Shown here: positions 57,906-64,000 of the stretch, one piece after another
Position numbering within the stretch: position 1 is the first letter of the stretch
Layout: each line of letters starts with the position of its first letter
NCBI GenBank assembly: GCA_025642075.2
Contig: JAODUO010001197.1
Coordinates: forward strand, 127,001 to 191,000
Direction of reading: 5' to 3'
Length of the DNA stretch: 64,000 nt
Source: Ridgeia piscesae
Taxonomy: Eukaryota; Annelida; Polychaeta; Sabellida; Siboglinidae
Notes under the pieces: generated by a model
Databases searched by the model: none
Told to the model about the DNA's origin: nothing
The model's input: the letters and a program-made list of their open reading frames with translations, nothing else
Made by a program: the position numbers and the translations under genes

Positions 57906-58382
57906 CAGAATATATTTTCTGGAATATTCTTGGTGACATTTGATATAAATGTGAACAGGTGTTAACATTGTAAGTTATGTAGCAAGTTCTCAGTTGATTG
58001 GTTGTCTTCAAAACATACACAGGAAATACATGCAACATTTAAAACAATCGATTTACATCCATATAGCATATTATGGAGCAAAACCTGTAACTGGTGAGAA
58101 CATTTAAATGACAGAATGAAATACTACGGGCATTTAACATGTTTCTTCAGAAGCATTCTAGATTGGTAACTTAACATTTGTTACCCGAGATGACAGACGT
58201 TGACACACATCTATACATTATTTGGGATTTAACAAACGCTAGTATTGCATGTCCTTGATGGGACTGGAGGTAGAACACATGGACCAAGTCGTTATGCCAT
58301 CACAATTCTTCTCCAGGGATCTGTTGTAATCAACTTGATGTAGCACAAAAAGCCACCCAGGTTCAGTTGGCAGATTCTTGTC
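57906..58382 (+). other. RasGRF intron, unique part
   Basis: No feature recognised. Confidence 0.6.
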
Positions 58383-58530
58383 TTGTCCTGGGTAAGACAG
58401 TCGCAGGAACTGAAGCCTCCTCCATTGCTGTCTGTCCTGGGTAAGACAGTCGCAGGAACTGAAGCCTCCTCCATTGCTATCTGTCCTGGGTAAGACAGTT
58501 GCAGGAACTGAAGCCTCCTCCAATGGAGTC
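58383..58530. repeat. 49-bp tandem repeat, three copies
   Basis: Three near-identical copies contain GTCCTGGGTAAGACAGT, then GCAGGAACTGAAGCCTCCTC. Small differences (TCGCAG or TTGCAG) again involve a CpG. Confidence 0.92.
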
Positions 58531-59124
58531 TGCTGGACCAACTTTGTGCCACTTACTCGCTATCAGGGCAAAGTCAGTAAGACAAATAGTTTAATTTTCG
58601 CATAATTTCTAAGCCTGTTTTATTTTCCAATTGTTGCCAACTTTTGTTTGGATGTGATGATGATGATGATGAGATGATTAGGTTTTGTTGTACTATGATG
58701 TTTTATGACATTGGTACTAAAAAGCCATTCTGTTACTTATTATTATTATGAATTATTGCTGTTCTAACGATACATCAAGCAGATGCTGTGAGCTGACACA
58801 CTGGTACTGATTGCTGTTGTGTAACAAGTTAGAATTCATATGAAGTCATCCAAGGTAAAAATGCTTCGAGGTTTGCCATTAGCAGCAAACTGTGATGTAG
58901 TAACTGGCCTCATACATTACCAAGTTATCTCAGCAGAAAGCCATTACTATTATTATTATTATTGTTCCCTTTCATTTACGTAATTATAAATATAATTATT
59001 TATAAGAATGAACCAGCTGCCAGTCCTCAAGTCTCACAGTCAGTCTTCAAACAGTGGCCTATGTTCCACTTGATGCATGGTTTGCTGTGGTTGTCATATG
59101 TAAGAACTGACCGTTTTCTCGCAG
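58531..59124 (+). other. RasGRF intron end, with GAT and TTA microsatellites
   Basis: Short (GAT)n at about 58655-58680 and (TTA)n at about 58947-58964. The intron ends in CGTTTTCTCGCAG. Confidence 0.7.
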
Positions 59125-59378
59125 GTTCAGAGTTTCTTCCGGGGCTGGCTGTGTCGACGGCGCTGGAAACAGATCGTGGAGGAATACATCCGCTCAGACC
59201 ATGCAGAGAGCATGCGCAAGAGGAACAGCATTGTGTTCGGCATGGTGGAGTGTGAGGAGGAATATGTGAAACAACTGTCCACTCTCGTCTCTGTATTCCT
59301 ACGCCCGCTACGCATGGCAGCCAGCTCAAAGAAACCTCCCATCACTCATGAGGACGTCAACTCAATATTCCTCAACAG
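59125..59378 (+). CDS. RASGRF: RasGRF exon: IQ motif and start of DH domain
   Basis: This 254-bp exon encodes 84 residues plus two bases. Residues 1-12, [12 protein letters not shown], are a classic IQ motif ([IVL]QxxxRGxxxR) that binds calmodulin and makes RasGRF calcium-responsive. Residues about 36-60 ([16 protein letters not shown], then STLVSVFL) form the first helix of the Dbl-homology domain, which exchanges nucleotide on Rac. [18 protein letters not shown] and SIFLN are nearly invariant in RasGRF1/2. The acceptor is TCTCGCAG and the donor AACAG|GTGGGT; the split AG would be completed to Ser as in vertebrate RasGRF. IQ plus DH in this order excludes SOS-type exchange factors. The rest of DH lies beyond the window. 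Confidence 0.96.
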
Positions 59379-59587
59379 GTGGGTGTAGGAGACATCTCCC
59401 TTTAGCAAACATTTCCCGTAATTCTACCAAAATCTAACAAGTGTCTGTAGTACTATGTAAATGTTGATGCAGCTTTACATGTTCTGTAGAGTTCTATAGG
59501 CCATGTTGCTGTTGAAATAGGACATTTATCTCTCACAGCTACATGTCAAAGCATTGTTGGACACGTAAAGTGATCGACTCGGCAACA
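59379..59587 (+). other. start of the next RasGRF intron
   Basis: Unique sequence after the donor. Confidence 0.7.
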
Positions 59588-59722
59588 CATGGCATGTGGC
59601 ATGGCATGGCATGGCATGGCATGGCATGGCATGGCATGGCATGGCATGGCATGGCATGGCATGGCATGGCATGATGGCATGGCATGGCATGACATGACAT
59701 GACATGACATGACATGATATGA
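59588..59722. repeat. (GGCAT)n microsatellite passing into (GACAT)n
   Basis: About 20 copies of GGCAT, with one ATGATGGCAT interruption, then about six GACAT copies. Confidence 0.96.
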
Positions 59723-62689
59723 CATGTTTTGTTGTTATTTGACATTGACCTCATTTTGTCAACTTGATACTTTATCTTACTTTGTTAGTGTTGCACTGTG
59801 ACTGCATAGAGACATTCATGGCATCCTTGTACATATGCTGCCAATTGGTCAGAAAAGGATTGTCATATATATTAGAGAAGTTATACTTGAGAGGAGAAGG
59901 TGAACTTGAGGGGTACAATGTGATGGGCTGTCAACTAAATGAGTGGAACCTATTAAGGTGGTAGTGCAGATTAGAGTAGGTTATGTCCACCTGTGTCACA
60001 TATTCTAGGCTTGTCAAGTAAGAGAACGTCTTGGTATATTTGTTAAATTGTTAGACTGTGTATGGCCTGTGGCACCCACTACTTAGGTGCATTAGGCTAT
60101 TTTGGTGAATATTAGACCAAGGGGCAGTTCTTCAAGTAACAATGACTGTCATACTGTTATACCAGTAGGCTTAATAACTTTCAATATGCCAATTTGAATA
60201 GTGGTGCCAACTTGACTGGTATGATGCCAACTGGCAGCTGAGCGGACCCAGCAGTAGTGCCACCTAGTGTGTTGATATCCAGCCACTTTCCCACATCTCC
60301 GCCTATGCAAACCTCATTTGCCCGAGTATTGATCAGATTGAAAACATGAGAAGTGAAATATTTGAGACATGTGAGTGACTGGTGTAGCAGAAGTCATGGT
60401 CATTACTCTCACATGATGTTGTAACCTGTGATGTTGGAGCCAAGCATTAATCTTTTATTGTGTATTGTAGCATTAATGAAATAGTTGATTAATCCCTCAT
60501 CCAGCCTGGCTGTCTCCTGGTTCATTTTTTACTTGAACCGTACCTGTTGTTTGGCTGTAATGGTTCCTTTTTGAAATTGTGTAGTACCGCTACCATAAAT
60601 GGGTCATCATGCGGCATTTGGCAGATTTTACTGAGATAATTTCTTGACAATTACGAGTCGGATATCAATGTTTGCAATGTGAATAATGTCGACAGCGATC
60701 ATGGAGACCTTATTATGGTCCATCTAGGCATCTACATTGTCTGTATGACTTTTCATTGTTGAGAGAGGGAGAAAATGACCCGTCAGTGACATCTTCATTT
60801 CACTGATACAGCCGTCTTGTTGATCAGATCACCAGCCATACCTCGTTTGGTTTATTTATTTTATGGTTATTTTATTAGTACGGTCACATTGCTTCTGATA
60901 AGGGAGCGCCTATTTGTGAAAGGAGTGTGCTATCTGTCAATTGTTTAGTGTTGATTTTACATAGGAAAAGAACATGCCATCAGTAAACGGAAGCCATTTT
61001 GTAAATTAGAGCATGATTTTTGTCTTTTGTCATATTGGCATTATTTACAGAAGCAATTATCATTTGAAAACTAACCGTCAAAATTGTATAAATTTTTACT
61101 AGGATACAACTAACATACATAGCTACATTAGTTTCCTAGGATCACTGTGGTACATATACATGTTAAGTTTCTGAAATGCCAATGACGGAGATTTATACAT
61201 AAATTGGAGGGTCTCAGGAAAACGGACTTTTATACATAAATTAGGTTTTTAACCATAAATGTGAATAATATAATAAAAAAGGAATACATTCCACTGATTA
61301 ATACATGAACATAAATGTTTTGTTATCATTAACAGTTCACTAGTCATAATACCACAAATATAATATAAAAATTCCTGTTAATCTCAAACTAATTGTGTGT
61401 TGCTGTTTGGCTCTTGAAAGTTAAAAAGAAGACAAGATCTTAGATAAGTAAATAATATAATGTTCAGTAATTTACTTGTGTTCTAGGTATAACATTAGCA
61501 TATTTATACAACTTCTGATATGTAGGCCCTATCATATGTTACAAAGAATACCTTGCATGAAAAGCAGCAGCATCTACATGATAGTTTATTACACAAAAAA
61601 CATAATCATTCAAAACTCGTGACAACAGGCAGAACACGTGTATTCACATGAATACACATGAAAACATGTACTGGTGGAGCAGTACCAATTATGAACTACA
61701 GTATGACTCATGCCAACTGGTTCAGAAATGGTTCCTTGTTTGCTGGGATTAGCTCAGTCTCAGACTCAATTGCAATTAGTTAACTGGCATTGCCTTTGTG
61801 AGTCAACACTGAAAAATATGCAAGACAATGTCATATGAGCCAGACATAAAACCAATTATCCACACCCAGTTGGGTACCTTAGGTAGAATGTTTAGTTTTT
61901 AGTTCACTAGGGAGACCAGGAGATGAAGTACAATGATGTACAATACCGGGAGGCTCCCGCAAATTGTTTTCACTTCGGTTTTATGGAGAATGTGTGGGAG
62001 ATCGGAAGATTTGATGTAATTGTAGGAGTCTCTCGCCAATTTGTATGATGGTAGGTTCTGAGATTTTTTAATATATAGCATGATGAAATTGCTCATTTAT
62101 TTTGTCATTATAATTGTTGTAGTTTGCTTCAAGATCTGAAATGTAATTGATTGCAACAGAAATTTTAATAACACATTTTATTCATGCAATCATTCCATGT
62201 ACAATTTGTTTCATATATTTTCATGCATCGGTTGTCGAGTTATCCAAATTGTAATGCAAGCAACAACATAATTCACAGTTGGTTGCATCTTAAAATTGTT
62301 TGCACACAGCAAGGTGTAAAATTAGAAGGCTGTCACCCAGGAAAGAGTTATATAATTATTTAATATAACAGTAAAACAAATTTATTAAATGCTATAAATT
62401 GTAATACAATGTAATACATAAACGAAAATATAAAAATCAATATTAAACACATAATTTCTACTTTCTTGAGTGTTGTACATCCATTTTCAATTTTCAGCAA
62501 AGTTCATGGATATGGTAAAAACAGCAGTGACATGTTTTCGATATATGTTGTTTGGAATTGAAGTATTCATCAGACGTTACTCCAAGATTTAGTACTGAGG
62601 TAGCTGGTGTGATACTCTGATTCAAAATATGTGTCGGGGGAGAAACCATCAAGGTATGTGGAAATGCCTATATAGAGGACATGAGAACA
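59723..62689 (+). other. long unique stretch, probably RasGRF intron
   Basis: About 3 kb, becoming AT-rich after 61000. I looked for the next DH-domain exon (expected to follow SIFLN) and found none, so the intron probably runs past the window. No other gene or element was recognised. Confidence 0.5.
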
Positions 62690-62995
62690 TGCAGGTGCCT
62701 ACACAGTGGGGCAGTGGATAGAGCTTCCAGTGTTGACTGGCAGAAACTGGGGTGACATCCTGTGCTGTCTTGTCAAACCTTGAGCAAGTTTTTTTTCTCT
62801 ACATTGCTACTCAGCTGTATCAGTGAATACCTGGTTATAGACAACGGTGGATATTTGTGTACGAGTAGTCTTTGTGCATTAATTGCAGCAATGTGTTCAA
62901 TTGAACAGGGAGTAAAGTGTAAAGTGCCTTGAACAATCCTGAGGACTGGATACTGTGGTATATAAGAACACACCTTTACTTTACATAGGACTTGG
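62690..62995 (+). mobile_element. tRNA-derived SINE, fullest copy
   Basis: An A box (GTGGGGCAGTGGATAGAGC, about 62705-62723), a weakened B box (GGGGTGACATCC, about 62750), then the body with GTGAATACCTGGTTATAGAC and GGTGGATATTTGTGTACGAG, and the 3' end AAGTGCCTTGAACAATCCTG plus GGATACTGTGGTATATAAGA. The layout follows tRNA-head SINEs. The body matches 42985-43240 and the tail matches 46955-47090. Confidence 0.75.
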
Positions 62996-63365
62996 AATGT
63001 AGAAATGGCTGTGTAGGATATGAAAATGTGGCAATATCTATGCACAGGATATTGCATGTGGAAAAGTCTACATGGAGGACATTGAATGTGAACATTGTCT
63101 ATGGCAGGACATTGAATGTGAACATGCCTATGACAGGACATTGAATGTGAACATGCCTATGACAGGACATTGAATGTTAACATGCCAATATGACAGGACA
63201 TTGAATGTGAACATGCCTTTGACAGGACATTCAATGTGAACATGCCTATGCACAGAACATTGATGTGAACATGCTTATGACAGGACATCGAATGTGAACA
63301 TGCGTATGCACAGGATATTGAATGTGAACATGCCTATGACAGGACATTGAATGTGAAAATGCATA
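62985..63365. repeat. 29-bp minisatellite, about 10 copies plus decayed edges
   Basis: Unit contains GGACATTGAATGTGAACATG and CCTATGACA. Diverged copies (GGATATTGCATGTGGAAAAG) flank it. It starts at the end of the SINE. Confidence 0.9.
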
Positions 63366-63944
63366 TGCATTACACACGGAAATATATAAATGCCTATACA
63401 TAGCATAAGATAATAATTATGTAAACCTATGTATAGGACATGAAAATGTGTAGATATCTAGACACAGTGTAATCTGTAATGTGTGCAGTGTTCCCCTGTG
63501 TAACATGGTATGTGAGGTGGTAGGATGGGCCGAGTGAGCACTGAAGGCGTGCTGCGAGACTGTGGATCTGTGGCATGGCCACCCAGAACTATTTCTAAAA
63601 ACTACCTTCAAAATGGTGCATTCTGAAGGGTGTTTTAACCTATTCCCTGGGAAATAGTGAGGAAACAAATGCATAACTACAAGGTTAGCATGTAAACACA
63701 TTTATAGCAAGAAATAGCTACGAGGTAGCAACTTTGGCATATTTAGAGCGAGGTGTCTTAAAAAACAGCGAGGTGGCCCACCTCGGGAAATACTGGTACG
63801 CTTATACATAGGACATGACAGTGTCCGTGCACACAGTCATGATGTAGGAATACATAAATGCCTACACATGTGTAAACTCACTCAGGTGAAAAAAAAAAAT
63901 TCCTAGCTATAGGCAGCGAGTGATCAAGAAATACTAACAAATAG
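63366..63944. other. unique sequence with a small palindrome
   Basis: A perfect 17-bp palindrome, CGAGGTGG-C-CCACCTCG, lies at 63769-63785, with a partial GCGAGGTG copy at 63748. Nothing else was recognised. Confidence 0.55.
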
Positions 63945-64000
63945 CCTTTGCTTGCTAACTGCAGCATGGCTGAATGCTTCCCAGAGAAGTTGATATATGC
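63945..64000 (+). mobile_element. SINE-like fragment cut by the window edge
   Basis: GCAGCATGGCTGAATGCTTC matches the SINE body near 43200 (ACAGCATGGCTGAATGCTTC). The rest is outside the window. Confidence 0.5.

Overview
The window is animal nuclear DNA. The evidence is one multi-exon gene with GT-AG introns, two families of LINE-type retrotransposon, tRNA-derived SINE copies, and very many tandem repeats. The SINE style and repeat load fit a marine invertebrate, perhaps a mollusc or another lophotrochozoan. That placement is an inference and is weak. No bacterial, viral or organellar gene was seen.

Only one host gene can be supported. Four plus-strand exons (46348-46454, 49285-49432, 54991-55071, 59125-59378) join in frame. 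They encode about 196 residues of a RasGRF-type guanine-nucleotide exchange factor: the end of the first PH domain, a coiled coil, an IQ (calmodulin-binding) motif and the start of the DH (Dbl) domain. The 5' exons (start codon, first part of the PH domain) and 3' exons (rest of DH, PH2, REM, Cdc25) were not found, so the gene runs off the window to the right and probably begins outside it or in exons I could not recognise. The DNA left of 46348 may be a long RasGRF intron or intergenic.

Tandem repeats dominate. By rough addition about 29 kb of 64 kb lies in more than twenty arrays, most with different units of 18-79 bp. Main arrays from left to right: 28-bp (1-1170), 42-bp (3540-6845), 25/9/16-bp (7141-8440), 46-bp (8653-9031), 36-bp (11937-14832), 37-bp with CACGTG (19640-20936), 18-bp (22540-22829), 38-bp (23340-24575), ~60-bp (24905-25395), 43-bp (29335-31860), 39-bp (38222-42063), 62-bp (43573-44492), 79-bp (47945-49284), a second 37-bp (49470-54240), 20/24-bp (55838-56290), 26-bp (56998-57905) and 29-bp (62985-63365). 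Microsatellites (CAGA, TGTC, GGAC, GGCAT, TA) lie between them. Many units are multiples of three or lack stops, so very long open frames appear on one or both strands. I do not regard these as genes.

Mobile elements: a 5'-truncated CR1/jockey-like LINE with an intact FADD motif and a head-to-head inverted copy of its own 3' end (10388-11936); a decayed L2/CR1-clade LINE (32270-33870); a LINE 3' fragment (21236-21520); and several SINE-like pieces. A 1.26-kb tandem duplication at 34905-37455 carries a dispersed 14-bp partly palindromic motif, GTRACTCGCGTTAC, of unknown role.

The most striking structure is in the RasGRF gene. The 79-bp minisatellite before the second exon is built from that exon's own 3' splice site plus its first 10-11 coding bases, so about 16 look-alike acceptors stand in a row before the real one. 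Another array begins about 40 bp after the same exon. About 2.7 kb of that second array (49850-52540) is full of homopolymer runs and looks like poor consensus sequence.
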